Shown here: positions 39,476-48,980 of the stretch, one piece after another
How the letters are laid out: each line of letters opens with the position of its first letter
Numbering within the stretch: the stretch's first letter is position 1
Assembly (NCBI RefSeq): GCF_003471165.1
Contig: NZ_QRIL01000005.1
Location: forward strand, 62,001-126,000
Length of the DNA stretch: 64,000 bases
Origin: Ruminococcus sp. AM22-13
GTDB taxonomy: Bacteria > Bacillota > Clostridia > Lachnospirales > Lachnospiraceae
Direction of reading: 5' to 3'
Notes under the pieces: generated by a model
Seen by the model: the letters and a program-made list of their open reading frames with translations, nothing else
The model's database searches: none
Told to the model about the DNA's origin: nothing
Made by a program: the position numbers and the translations under genes

Positions 39476-39967
39476 TTATTTCTTTCTCTCATACTTCACA
39501 AACTGGTATTCCAGGTCAAAATATGTCTGCTCATCGCTCTCTGCTGTGATCTCCCATTCATCGTCTTCATCCAGATTCGGGAAGTGGCTGTCTGCTTCAT
39601 AGGCAAAGTCAATCTTTGTAACGTGTGCCACATCACAGTATGGAAGCATCTGTTCATAAATGCTGTCACCGCCAATGCAGTAAACATCTTCTGTCGGATA
39701 TTTCTTTATTTCTTCCAGTGCTTCTTCAATGCTGTGTACTACAATTGCGCCTTTGGCATCATAATCTTTATTTTTTGTGATTACGATATTAGTTCTGTTT
39801 TTCAGTGGCAGTCCATTCGGGAAGCTTTCCAGAGTTTTTCTTCCCATCACTACTACTTTTCCACTTGTTTCTTCGCGAAACATCTTCATATCTGCCGGAA
39901 TACTTACCAGAAGCTTGTTGTCCTTGCCGATTCCCCAGTTCTGATCTGCTGCTACAATAACATTCAT
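39476..39967 (-). CDS. dfrA: Dihydrofolate reductase
   Basis: 163 residues, the normal length. MNVIVAADQNWGIGKDNKLLVSIPADMKMFREET shows the strand, Trp21-like loop and catalytic acid (D26 in the IPADMK segment); VVMGRKTLESFPNGLPLKNR binds NADPH and VYCIGGDSIYEQML is the second conserved loop. It regenerates tetrahydrofolate after thymidylate synthase, whose gene lies 126 bp upstream on the same strand. Symbol folA is equally used. Confidence 0.95.
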   Translation of the reverse strand: MNVIVAADQNWGIGKDNKLLVSIPADMKMFREETSGKVVVMGRKTLESFPNGLPLKNRTNIVITKNKDYDAKGAIVVHSIEEALEEIKKYPTEDVYCIGGDSIYEQMLPYCDVAHVTKIDFAYEADSHFPNLDEDDEWEITAESDEQTYFDLEYQFVKYERKK

Positions 39968-40093
39968 TATAAATTTTCCTCTCTTACTTATTCTTCTATA
40001 GTTTCGTTCTTTTAAAGGTATTTGCTCCAGTACTGTAAGCTATCTAATAAATAAAACTACTATCTCTTTGTATTTCATAAATCAGCAACAAAA

Positions 40094-40942
40094 TTAAATA
40101 GCCACCGGGATATTCTTGATCTGCGGCCATGTCTCATAGTTTTCTACAATCAGATCATCCGTTGTAAACTGATAGAAGTCCTTCACTTCCGGATTAAGTT
40201 TAACGATTGGTGCCGGATAAGGTTTTCTCTTGATCATTTCTTTTACCACAGGAATGTGACGGTCATAAATATGACAGTCAGCAACCACATGAAGCAGTTC
40301 TCCTGCCTCCATATCACATACCTGTGCGATCATCATAAGCAGAATTGCATACTGGCAGACATTCCAGTTATTTGCTGTAAGAATATCCTGAGAACGCTGA
40401 TTGAGGATTGCATTCAATGTCAGTTTCTCATTTTCCGGTGTCTGAGTTACATTAAATGTCATAGAGTATGCACATGGATACAGGTTCATCTCGTGAAGAT
40501 CCTGATGCACATAAATATTTGTCATAATTCTACGGCTGAATGGATTGTTTTTCAGATCATAGATGACTCTGTCTACCTGATCCATCATGCCTTCTTTATA
40601 TTGATGTTTCACTCCAAGCTGATATCCGTAAGCTTTACCGATAGAACCATTTTCATCTGCCCAGCTATCCCAGATATGGCTATGAAGATCATGGATGTTA
40701 TTGGATTTCTTCTGCCAGATCCAGAGAATCTCATCCATAGCACTCTTTAATGCAGTACGTCTAAGCGTCATGGCCGGAAATTCTTTTCGAAGGTCATATC
40801 GGTTTACCACACCAAATTTCTTAATTGTGTAGGCAGGTGTTCCGTCCTCCCACACCGGGCGGACCTTCTCTCCTTCTGTGCTCGTACCATTCTCCAGGAT
40901 ATCCTGGCACATTTTTATAAATACATCATCTGCGTAACTCAT
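40094..40942 (-). CDS. thyA: Thymidylate synthase
   Basis: 282 residues. Classic ThyA making dTMP from dUMP and methylene-tetrahydrofolate. The catalytic cysteine is C157 in NLYPCAYSMTF; the phosphate arginine pair is in FSRRIMTN (about 136-142); QRSQDILTANNWNV and ADCHIYDRHI are standard. The residue after the catalytic cysteine is Ala where most ThyA enzymes have His. It heads the thyA-dfrA unit. Confidence 0.95.
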   Translation of the reverse strand: MSYADDVFIKMCQDILENGTSTEGEKVRPVWEDGTPAYTIKKFGVVNRYDLRKEFPAMTLRRTALKSAMDEILWIWQKKSNNIHDLHSHIWDSWADENGSIGKAYGYQLGVKHQYKEGMMDQVDRVIYDLKNNPFSRRIMTNIYVHQDLHEMNLYPCAYSMTFNVTQTPENEKLTLNAILNQRSQDILTANNWNVCQYAILLMMIAQVCDMEAGELLHVVADCHIYDRHIPVVKEMIKRKPYPAPIVKLNPEVKDFYQFTTDDLIVENYETWPQIKNIPVAI

Positions 40943-40964
40943 TATTTTCTACTCTCTCGCTTTC

Positions 40965-42536
40965 TTATTTTTTATATTCTTCTATTATACAAGTATGTTC
41001 CCTTGTTTTTTTATTATAATTGATACCTACCATCAAAAGATCACCTTTATATTCTTCCAGACTCGCGCAATATTCTTTATTTTTTATCTGTGAAATTGCA
41101 CCCTCTGCGCTTTTATTCCACTTTAACTCCACAACCATTGCTGGTTTATCCGGAAATTTTTTTCTTGGAATAAATACAATATCTGCAAATCCTTTCCCAC
41201 CAGCCAGTTCTCTGTGCATTGTATAAAAATTGCGGGCCGCATAGAGTGCCAGTGAAATCGTGTAGCTTAATGCATTTTCATCATTATATTGAAGATGTGA
41301 TGTCTCAAAATGAGCCTCTTTTATCCCTTGTGCAACCTGCTTTGGTCTCATTTGCCAGATTGCCTTTAAGGTGTCCGCTGAATTTTTCAGTGCTTTTGAT
41401 ACTTCGCCCCAGTCAGCAACCGAAACCGTATTAACATATTCCTCACGTATTTCTGCATTTGGAATTGATACACACCGATTTTCATAATCATATGTCAGAT
41501 ATCCCAAATGCACCAATAATGTAAGAACATCATCCTCATTTCTGAACGTTGTCATATCATTTGTAAAGCTTCCCGTATTCACCGGAATACTCTCACCTGC
41601 AATCATACTTAATACATCATCCTTCAAACCCTCAAAATTCATTTCTATATAAACTTTCAAAGCCTCAAAGGTCTCTGTCTGATTCCAGTAATTTCCAATC
41701 TCACCCAGTCTCATACTGCTCACAACAGAGCGTGGACTATATACAGAGGCAACTCCCTTAAATGAATAGCCATCATACCAGTTTTTTATCTCTTCCATAT
41801 CCATCTGGTACTTTGCACACAACGCCTGAACTTCACCCTCAGTAAATCCCACATACTCACCCAGAGGTCCTGGATTCAACATAGAAAATTCATCAAACAT
41901 ATTCAAAGCAGAATGTGTTCCGTACTTCTTAACAGGAAGAATACCTGTCATATAAGCCAAATGAATATAGCCTTTATCCTTTAGCAAATCCCGTAAAAAG
42001 TCAAGATATTTCTCCTGTGCTTCTTTATCCTGCTTATACTCACGAAAAATACAATCCCATTCATCAATAATAATCACAAAAGGACATCTGCTGTAAGCAT
42101 AGACATCCTGCATAGATTCAATCAAGTCATTTTCATCAAAAAAATCCACGTCCGGATAAGCACTTCTCAGCTCTCGCAATACAATTTTCCTGACTCGTTC
42201 CATTAGCTCCTGAATATTATTACTGCGACTCAAAAAATCCTGCATATTCAAAAAAATCGTATCATATTTATTGAGATATTTTTCAAAATCTGTGTCTTTT
42301 GCAATTTTAAGATTAGAAAATAACTCTTTTGAATCGCACCCTTTACTGTAATATGCTGTCAGCATATTTGCAGCCATAGACTTTCCGAAACGTCTTGGTC
42401 TGCTGACACATATGTTCTTCTGTAAAGTGTGTAAAACAGAATTTGTATACCGTATCAAACCCGTCTTATCTACATAAATATCAGAATTGAGTGCTTCCTG
42501 AAATTTGGAGTTATCCGGATTCAAATAATTTCCCAT
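40965..42536 (-). CDS. AAA-ATPase-like protein with PD-(D/E)XK nuclease domain
   Basis: 523 residues. The N-terminal half is the AAA-ATPase-like family common in gut Firmicutes and Bacteroidetes: DIYVDKTGLI, Walker A RPRRFGKSMAANML (about 46-59) and Walker B FVIIIDEWD. The C-terminal part is a PDDEXK_9-type domain ending GFADIVFIP...MVVELKWNKS, with the D...ExK catalytic pattern. Function is unknown; such genes occur in many copies per genome and have been suggested to be mobile or defence-like. The ATG at 42536 abuts the TAA of the lipid kinase gene, so translation is coupled. Confidence 0.9.
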   Translation of the reverse strand: MGNYLNPDNSKFQEALNSDIYVDKTGLIRYTNSVLHTLQKNICVSRPRRFGKSMAANMLTAYYSKGCDSKELFSNLKIAKDTDFEKYLNKYDTIFLNMQDFLSRSNNIQELMERVRKIVLRELRSAYPDVDFFDENDLIESMQDVYAYSRCPFVIIIDEWDCIFREYKQDKEAQEKYLDFLRDLLKDKGYIHLAYMTGILPVKKYGTHSALNMFDEFSMLNPGPLGEYVGFTEGEVQALCAKYQMDMEEIKNWYDGYSFKGVASVYSPRSVVSSMRLGEIGNYWNQTETFEALKVYIEMNFEGLKDDVLSMIAGESIPVNTGSFTNDMTTFRNEDDVLTLLVHLGYLTYDYENRCVSIPNAEIREEYVNTVSVADWGEVSKALKNSADTLKAIWQMRPKQVAQGIKEAHFETSHLQYNDENALSYTISLALYAARNFYTMHRELAGGKGFADIVFIPRKKFPDKPAMVVELKWNKSAEGAISQIKNKEYCASLEEYKGDLLMVGINYNKKTREHTCIIEEYKK

Positions 42537-43502
42537 TTAATCCCCCTCTTTTTCATGCAACAGCCACAGTCTCTTCTCCAGACATCTGAATTCTACCCTT
42601 GTTACATCTCCGCAATATTCTCCATCTGCATGGAGCACCATCGGTTTATCAAGCAGCACTCGAAACCCGTTTTCTTCCCTGATATTAAATCCATTGATTC
42701 TCTCCTGTTTCGCCGCCACCAGAAATGGAAGAAGGAAAAATGTCTGCCATTTGGCAATACCTGAAGCGCTACTCAAAGACAGTCTGCCATCCTCCGGTGA
42801 AGCTTCTGGTGCCATCGGGACACCACCACCTTCTGCTGGCAGATTCATGGCAGCTGCGAAGATCATTTTCGGCAGGATAAATCCACCATGTTCCGTTATC
42901 ACTTTTGCATTTGCAGTTTCCATTGTAAAAAGTGACTGCACCGTTAATGCAAGATATGTAAGTTTTCCCAGATGGAAGCGGTTTAAAACCTGCTTCAGTC
43001 TGGAATGAAGAGCTTTCTTGCACACCAGTGCATCCAGTCCAAGTCCGGCACTGATTCCAAAAATCCTCGGCTTTTCACATCCTTCCCAGCTTACCTGACC
43101 AAGATCTATCCTGTAAAGTTCTTCCCCTCGCTGATCTTTTCTGATACTGGCGCAAATCTGTTTCAGACTTTCCTTCGGTGTTTTTGGCAATTTTAAGTTT
43201 CTGCCAAAATCATTTCCTGAACCTGTCGGAATCACTCCAAGCCGTACCCGGTCAAAATCTGCGATCCCATTCAGAACCTCGTTGATCGTTCCATCTCCAC
43301 CAACTACGATCAGATAAATAGGATCATCGTCTTTCATGGAAGAAATCTTCTCTGCCAGCTTTGTCGCATGTCCCGGATATCTGGTTGTATGCGCCACATA
43401 TTTTATTTTATACCCGCGAAGCAGACGCTGTGTCTCATTCCATACCCGGTGCGCCTGCCCTGTTCCCGCTCCGTTATTTACAATAATCTGTATTCTTCTC
43501 AT
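42537..43502 (-). CDS. Diacylglycerol/lipid kinase (YegS/DgkB family)
   Basis: 321 residues. The catalytic domain starts MRRIQIIVNNGAGTG and carries the nucleotide loop VVGGDGTINEVLNGI (about 80-94) and GVIPTGSGNDFGRNL; the C-terminal beta-sandwich ends with the DGEYCGDVTRVEF pattern of the family. It phosphorylates diacylglycerol or a related lipid at the membrane. Start follows GTGAGG. Its stop codon touches the start of the AAA/PD-(D/E)XK gene. Confidence 0.92.
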   Translation of the reverse strand: MRRIQIIVNNGAGTGQAHRVWNETQRLLRGYKIKYVAHTTRYPGHATKLAEKISSMKDDDPIYLIVVGGDGTINEVLNGIADFDRVRLGVIPTGSGNDFGRNLKLPKTPKESLKQICASIRKDQRGEELYRIDLGQVSWEGCEKPRIFGISAGLGLDALVCKKALHSRLKQVLNRFHLGKLTYLALTVQSLFTMETANAKVITEHGGFILPKMIFAAAMNLPAEGGGVPMAPEASPEDGRLSLSSASGIAKWQTFFLLPFLVAAKQERINGFNIREENGFRVLLDKPMVLHADGEYCGDVTRVEFRCLEKRLWLLHEKEGD

Positions 43503-43852
43503 TTTTCCTCACAATTATATCTGTTTTCACTGCCCCAAATACTCTTTATCCAGATACTCTCTGGAAACGCTATAGTATCTATACTATACAATATTTGGCT
43601 TTCACATACAAGAGCACAGCCAACCAAAATCCTTGTGATCGTCACATATTTATTACTGTTTTCTATTCTATAGCAATTTCCAGGCGAGAAGTCAAAATAA
43701 TATACAAATCCGTCAAAATATTGAAAGCATTTTTCTCAAAAAGTATTTATAATGTAGGTAGAATATGTTGTGGTGCAATTTCAGCACCACAGCAGTCAAT
43801 AAAACTTAAACATAAAAACTTATAAAATAAATCATTTCAGGAGGTTTTTACA
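43503..43852. other. Divergent intergenic region before the GH13 gene
   Basis: 350 bp. Contains the hairpin GTGGTGC-N7-GCACCAC (about 43770-43790), a TATAAT at about 43747-43752, and TGAAAGCATTTTTC (43722-43735), which resembles a catabolite-control (cre) site but lacks the central CG. AGGAGG precedes the downstream gene at 43840-43845. No gene is seen. Confidence 0.5.
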
Positions 43853-45532
43853 ATGGAAAAAAGATGGTGGAAAGAAAGCGTCGTATATCAGATTTATCCT
43901 CGCAGCTTCTGCGACAGCAACGGAGATGGTATCGGTGATCTGAACGGTATCACAAGCAAACTTGACTACTTAAAAGAGCTTGGTGTTGATGTTATCTGGC
44001 TCTCTCCTGTTTACAAATCACCGAATGATGATAACGGATACGATATCAGTGATTATCAGGATATCATGGACGAATTCGGAACAATGGAAGACTTCGACCG
44101 TATGCTCGCTACAGCTCACGAAAAAGGCATCAAAATTATGATGGACCTTGTTGTAAACCATACTTCTGACGAGCACAAATGGTTTATCGAGAGCCGTAAA
44201 TCCACAGACAATCCATACAGAGATTACTATATCTGGCGTCCTGCAAAAGAAGACGGCAGCCTTCCGAACAACTGGGGCTCCTGCTTCTCCGGTCCTGCAT
44301 GGGAATATGATAAAACAACAGATATGTATTTCCTGCATCTGTTCTCTAAAAAGCAGCCAGACCTCAACTGGGACAACCCGGTCGTACGTCAGGAAGTTTT
44401 CGACATGATGAACTGGTGGCTGGAAAAAGGTGTTGATGGATTCCGTATGGACGTTATCAGCCTGATCTCCAAAGAGCAGCCGGAACTCCCGGACAAAGAA
44501 CCTGGAATCAACGGATATGCAACATTTAATGTATCTGCAAACGGTCCTCATGTACATGAATACCTTCAGGAAATGCGTCAGAAAGCATTAAACAATGCAG
44601 ATACCATCACAGTAGGTGAATGCTCCGGTGTTACTCTCGAAGAAGCAAAGAAATACGCAAGAAGCGACGAAAAAGAACTGAACATGGTATTCCAGTTTGA
44701 GCATATGGATGTTGACAGCGATGAAAAAGCCGGCAAATGGACAACCAGAAAAATGGATCTTCGTGACCTCAAAAAAATTCTTACCCGCTGGCAGAAAGGT
44801 CTCCAGGACATTGCATGGAACAGCCTTTACTGGGAGAACCACGACCAGCCAAGAAGCGTTTCCCGTTTCGGTAACGACAGCGATGAATACAGAGAAATCT
44901 CTGCAAAAATGCTTGCAACCTGTATTCATATGATGCAGGGTACTCCTTACGTATATCAGGGTGAAGAGCTTGGTATGACAAACTGCCCATTCAACACTCT
45001 TGAGAACTTCCGCGATCTTGAAAGTATCAATGCATTCCACGAATTAACCGAGCAGGGCAAGATGACTGAGGAAGAAATGATGGCAGCGATCGGCTACAAA
45101 GGTCGTGACAATGCCAGAACTCCAATGCAGTGGGATGACAGTGCCAACGCAGGATTCTCTGACGCAAGTGCAACTCCATGGATCATGGTTAACCCTAACT
45201 ATACTAAAATCAATGCAAAAGACCAGATAAGCCGCGAGGATTCCGTATTTAAATATTATCAGAAACTGATCAAACTTCGTCACGAAAGTGATCTGATCGT
45301 TTACGGTACCTATGATCTGATTCTTGATGACGATAAAGATATTTACGCTTACATCCGTACACTCGGAGATGAAAAACTCATCGTATATTGCAACTTCAGT
45401 GAAAATACCCGCGAAGTAGAACTTCCGGAAGAATTCACAGACGGAAAGATTCTGATTTCCAACTACAACGATGCTAAAGTAAGCGAAAAGATCACGCTCA
45501 GACCTTATGAAGCAATCGTAATCCAGAAATAA
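43853..45532 (+). CDS. GH13 alpha-glucosidase (oligo-1,6-glucosidase type)
   Basis: 559-residue cytoplasmic GH13 subfamily 31 enzyme. Catalytic residues are D200 (GFRMDVI), E256 (VGECSG) and D331 (ENHDQPR); the calcium-site DSNGDGIGDL (21-30) and MMDLVVNHTSDEH are standard. Val follows the nucleophile (position 201), the residue associated with alpha-1,6 preference (isomaltose, panose), in contrast to the Ala of the second enzyme at 47121. Own promoter region and terminator; a LacI-family gene follows on the same strand and is the likely regulator. Confidence 0.94.
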   Translation: MEKRWWKESVVYQIYPRSFCDSNGDGIGDLNGITSKLDYLKELGVDVIWLSPVYKSPNDDNGYDISDYQDIMDEFGTMEDFDRMLATAHEKGIKIMMDLVVNHTSDEHKWFIESRKSTDNPYRDYYIWRPAKEDGSLPNNWGSCFSGPAWEYDKTTDMYFLHLFSKKQPDLNWDNPVVRQEVFDMMNWWLEKGVDGFRMDVISLISKEQPELPDKEPGINGYATFNVSANGPHVHEYLQEMRQKALNNADTITVGECSGVTLEEAKKYARSDEKELNMVFQFEHMDVDSDEKAGKWTTRKMDLRDLKKILTRWQKGLQDIAWNSLYWENHDQPRSVSRFGNDSDEYREISAKMLATCIHMMQGTPYVYQGEELGMTNCPFNTLENFRDLESINAFHELTEQGKMTEEEMMAAIGYKGRDNARTPMQWDDSANAGFSDASATPWIMVNPNYTKINAKDQISREDSVFKYYQKLIKLRHESDLIVYGTYDLILDDDKDIYAYIRTLGDEKLIVYCNFSENTREVELPEEFTDGKILISNYNDAKVSEKITLRPYEAIVIQK

Positions 45533-45553
45533 TAAATGATTTTGCTTCTTATG

Positions 45554-45627
45554 AATCACAGTAATTCCCAGATTACTGTGATTTTCTGAAGAACCGGTGA
45601 CTGTGAAAAATACTGAGCAGTTACCGG
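45554..45627 (+). terminator. Double hairpin after the GH13 gene
   Basis: First stem: AATCACAGTAAT (45554-45565) with ATTACTGTGATT (45572-45583), followed by TTCT. Second stem: CCGGTGACTG (45594-45603) with CAGTTACCGG (45618-45627). Confidence 0.75.
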
Positions 45628-45878
45628 AAATATATTTTCTCATATACAGACTCAGAAGGATGCTACCAGATTATTCTGGCGGCATTCTTCTATTTTATCC
45701 CCAAGGCTTATGAGCAACAGTGACAATTTTTTTGCATTTATTTCAAGTTTTTTTGTGCAATACTTGCGTTTTTGTATATCATTGTGCTAAAATATCCACA
45801 TAACAGGATATAAGATTTCAAATACTTTTGCATTTTCACTCTTATATCTACAGACTTTTTTACATCGGGGTGTTTCAA

Positions 45879-46910
45879 ATGATTACAATCAAAGAAATGG
45901 CAGAAATGCTGGGAATCAGTACCACAACGGTATCTAACGTCATTAACGGAAAAACCAGCGAAGTCTCTCAGAAAACTGCCGAAAAAGTCCAGAAGCTTCT
46001 GGATGAATATGACTATGTACCTAATATGAGTGCAAAGAACCTTGCGCAGAATCATTCCAGACTGATTGGAATTGTCCTAAAAGGACGCAAAGACAAATAC
46101 GAAAATATTTTTGCAGATCCATTTCACGGAGAATTGCTTGGTGCCCTGGAGGCAGCGATCCGCGAACATGGATATTATATGATGCTTTATACATCCGAAG
46201 ACATCAACGAAATCGTCCGCAATGTAGTAAGCTGGAATACCGAGGGACTGATTCTTATCGGTATGCTCCATGATGACTACCTGCGAATCAAGAGTAAATA
46301 TAAGAATCCTGTTGTCCTCATCGACAGTTATACGCCAAAAAATATTGCCAAATATGTAAATATCGGTCTTGATGATGAGCAGGGTGGATATCTGATGACT
46401 AAATATCTTCTGGAGTGCGGTCACCGGAAGATTGCTTTCCTTGCTGATAATATGGAAGGGGTAGATTATATCCGTTATACCGGTCATCAACGTGCTCTTC
46501 AGGAATATAACATAGATGTAGATCTCGACAATCTTATCGTAATCCGTCCATCTAAATATGAACGTCAGGGAAGTATGGAAGAGATTTACGCTGTCGCACA
46601 CAAATTCACTGCATTTATGTGCTGCTCAGATTATTATGCAGTCACATTGATGAAATATCTCCGCGAAAGGGGCATCCGTTTTCCGGAAGACCTCTCTATC
46701 ACGGGATTCGATGACAATCTGTATGCACAGGTAGTCTCTCCTCCCCTTACTACGATTCACCAGAATATCTCTCAGCGTGGAACTATGGCTGTCGAGTATC
46801 TGCTCAGAATGATTGACGGATGGGTCCCAAAGTCTACTAGTATTACACTTCCGGTCAAACTTGTTGTACGTGACAGTGTTAAAATTCTGAATTCCGATAA
46901 ACAGGATTAA
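45879..46910 (+). CDS. LacI-family transcriptional regulator
   Basis: 343 residues from the ATG at 45879 (GGGGTG 9 nt before); an upstream in-frame extension lacks a site and is hydrophobic. The helix-turn-helix is at residues 2-22 (ITIKEMAEMLGISTTTVSNVIN), followed by the hinge helix VPNMSAKNLAQN and a periplasmic-binding-like sensor domain (about 60-335). It probably represses one or both flanking GH13 genes and responds to an alpha-glucoside or its breakdown product. It lies between the two GH13 genes, which point away on one side and toward it on the other. Confidence 0.93.
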   Translation: MITIKEMAEMLGISTTTVSNVINGKTSEVSQKTAEKVQKLLDEYDYVPNMSAKNLAQNHSRLIGIVLKGRKDKYENIFADPFHGELLGALEAAIREHGYYMMLYTSEDINEIVRNVVSWNTEGLILIGMLHDDYLRIKSKYKNPVVLIDSYTPKNIAKYVNIGLDDEQGGYLMTKYLLECGHRKIAFLADNMEGVDYIRYTGHQRALQEYNIDVDLDNLIVIRPSKYERQGSMEEIYAVAHKFTAFMCCSDYYAVTLMKYLRERGIRFPEDLSITGFDDNLYAQVVSPPLTTIHQNISQRGTMAVEYLLRMIDGWVPKSTSITLPVKLVVRDSVKILNSDKQD

Positions 46911-46930
46911 TTCATCGCATAACTATACAT

Positions 46931-46982
46931 AAAAAGAACGAAACTCTTTCAAAATGCTTTTCTGGATTTTCGTTCTTTTTTC
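46931..46982 (+). terminator. Bidirectional terminator between the LacI gene and second GH13 gene
   Basis: AAAAAGAACGAAA (46931-46943) pairs with TTTCGTTCTTTTT (46968-46980) with A- and T-runs at both feet. Confidence 0.85.
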
Positions 46983-47120
46983 TCTATATCTATGTACCAA
47001 ACAAGAATCAATTAACTGCTACATTAGATTCCAAAAACAAAAACAGAGAGCATAGATTGCTCCATGCTCTCCATCATTCTTTCAATTTTATATTGCTTTT
47101 TGACTATCTCATTTTCCTTA

Positions 47121-48785
47121 TTACATTTCAATAACAAGGAACTGATAACCCTTCAACTCAATCTTATTTCCATCCATAGCTACATCATCATAGTTATTGA
47201 TCAGAACTTTCTTGCACTCTCCTGCGAGCTCGATTGTCTGTGGCTCTTTCTGGTAATTACCAACTACAAGAAGATTCTTATCCCCTTTACGATAGTATGC
47301 CATCAGATTGTGTACGTCTTCCCATACAGGTTCCAGTTCTCCGTAAACAACAGTCTCTTTGTATTCCGGATCCTTACGCAGTGCGATAAGTTTCTTATAG
47401 AAACTTCTCACAGATTCCGGATCCTTCATCTGGCTCTCTGCATTGATCTTTGTATAATTCGCATTGACCTTCAGCCATGGTTTACCTGTTGTAAATCCTG
47501 CATTCTCACCATCTGTCCACTGCATCGGTGTTCTGGCATTATCGCGGCTGAATCTGGAAACAGCTTTCAGCGCTTCCTCAGGTGTACATCCTGCTTCCAG
47601 AGCTACCTTGTACTCATCCAGACTGGAAATATCATCTACCTGATCAATAGATTCAAACTTCACATTCTCCATACCAAGTTCCTGTCCCTGGTAGATAAAC
47701 GGAAGTCCGCGAAGCATAAAGTTCAGACCGCCAAGCATCTTCTTACTTGCGTCACAGCAGTCACCTTCCGGGATATATCTGCTGACACCACGAGGCTCGT
47801 CATGATTTTCAATAATATTGGAAACAAATCCGATATCGCCAATTTTTCTCTGTGTTGTAAAGCAACATTTCTTGTAGGCATCCGGAGTAATCTGTTTGCA
47901 GTCATACCATCCCTTGTCAGATGCCCCCCAGATAGTCTCTTCGAAGTCAAACATACTGGAGAAATATCCATTATCGCCGATGAAATCCGGAATCTCTTCA
48001 TCCTTCTCATCGAAAACTTCACCGACAGAGAATGCATCGTATTTCTTAAAGGTGCGGTCTCTCATCTCGCCAAGGAAGTCACCGATTCCCTTTGCTTCTT
48101 TCAGCATCTTCCTGATACTGCAAAGACCGTCTTCACGATCCGGCTCATAGTCATGCATCGGAAGTGCTTTCTTGATATTGATAATCGCATCAATACGGAA
48201 TCCACCAAGACCTTTATCCAGCCACCAGTTGATATTCTTATAAACTTCTTCCCTTACTTCCGGGTTCTCCCAGTTCAGATCGGGCTGTTTCTTATGGAAA
48301 ACATGCAGATACTGTTTATTTGTTCCTGGAAGATCTTCCCATGCAGGTCCGCCGAAATAAGAACGCCAGTTAGTTGGAAGTTCTCCTTCTTTCTTGTCAC
48401 GCAGATAGAAGAAATTACCATATTTACCATCCGGATCCTCACATGCTTTTTTAAACCATTCATGTTCATCAGAACAGTGGTTTACAACAAGATCCATCAG
48501 AATGTACATATCTCTCTTCTTAGCCTCAGCAATCAGTTCATCCATATCTGCCATGGTTCCGAAGCGAGGATCAATATCATAATAATCTGAAATATCATAT
48601 CCCTGATCAGCTAACGGAGAGCGGTAGCAGGGGGAAAGCCAGATAATATCAACTCCCAGATCTTTCAGATAGTCAAGCTTCTCAATAACACCTCTCAGAT
48701 CTCCAATTCCATCTCCATTGGTATCATAAAAACTCTTCGGGTAAATCTGATAAGCAACCTTTTCATTCCACCATTTCTTTACCAT
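47121..48785 (-). CDS. GH13 alpha-glucosidase (second copy, Ala after nucleophile)
   Basis: 554-residue GH13 subfamily 31 enzyme. Catalytic residues are D199 (GFRIDAI), E256 (VGEVFD) and D329 (ENHDEPR). Ala200 after the nucleophile suggests alpha-1,4 or mixed specificity, so the two enzymes are probably complementary rather than redundant. Sequence is clearly diverged from the first copy, with WNEKVAYQIYPKSFYDTNGDG at the start. AGGAGG precedes the ATG at 48785. It lies downstream of the AraC gene on the same strand but behind its own -10 boxes. Confidence 0.94.
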   Translation of the reverse strand: MVKKWWNEKVAYQIYPKSFYDTNGDGIGDLRGVIEKLDYLKDLGVDIIWLSPCYRSPLADQGYDISDYYDIDPRFGTMADMDELIAEAKKRDMYILMDLVVNHCSDEHEWFKKACEDPDGKYGNFFYLRDKKEGELPTNWRSYFGGPAWEDLPGTNKQYLHVFHKKQPDLNWENPEVREEVYKNINWWLDKGLGGFRIDAIINIKKALPMHDYEPDREDGLCSIRKMLKEAKGIGDFLGEMRDRTFKKYDAFSVGEVFDEKDEEIPDFIGDNGYFSSMFDFEETIWGASDKGWYDCKQITPDAYKKCCFTTQRKIGDIGFVSNIIENHDEPRGVSRYIPEGDCCDASKKMLGGLNFMLRGLPFIYQGQELGMENVKFESIDQVDDISSLDEYKVALEAGCTPEEALKAVSRFSRDNARTPMQWTDGENAGFTTGKPWLKVNANYTKINAESQMKDPESVRSFYKKLIALRKDPEYKETVVYGELEPVWEDVHNLMAYYRKGDKNLLVVGNYQKEPQTIELAGECKKVLINNYDDVAMDGNKIELKGYQFLVIEM

Positions 48786-48843
48786 TGTAAAAATCCTCCT
48801 GTGTTTTTTATTAACCGGCGCTATTGTCTGCTTTGTTCCCAGT

Positions 48844-48849
48844 ATTATA
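48844..48849 (-). promoter_or_regulatory. -10 box of the second GH13 gene
   Basis: TATAAT on the minus strand about 58 bp before the start codon; the region also offers an extended -10, TGATATAAT, around 48892-48900. No clear -35 box, which fits activator dependence. Confidence 0.4.
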
Positions 48850-48980
48850 TCTCTTACCTTTAGCGCCTAAGGTCTCTTTTTCATTTACGGCAATTATATC
48901 AGAATCCAAGGCTTCTGTCTTATCTTTTTTTGATAAAAAAATACAAAATTTTGACTTTTTTATATTACCGATATTCTTAT

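Noticed and set aside
47064..48590. 508-codon frame opposite the second GH13 gene
   Set aside because: Antisense artefact of a codon-biased gene; the GH13 catalytic residues on the minus strand are complete.
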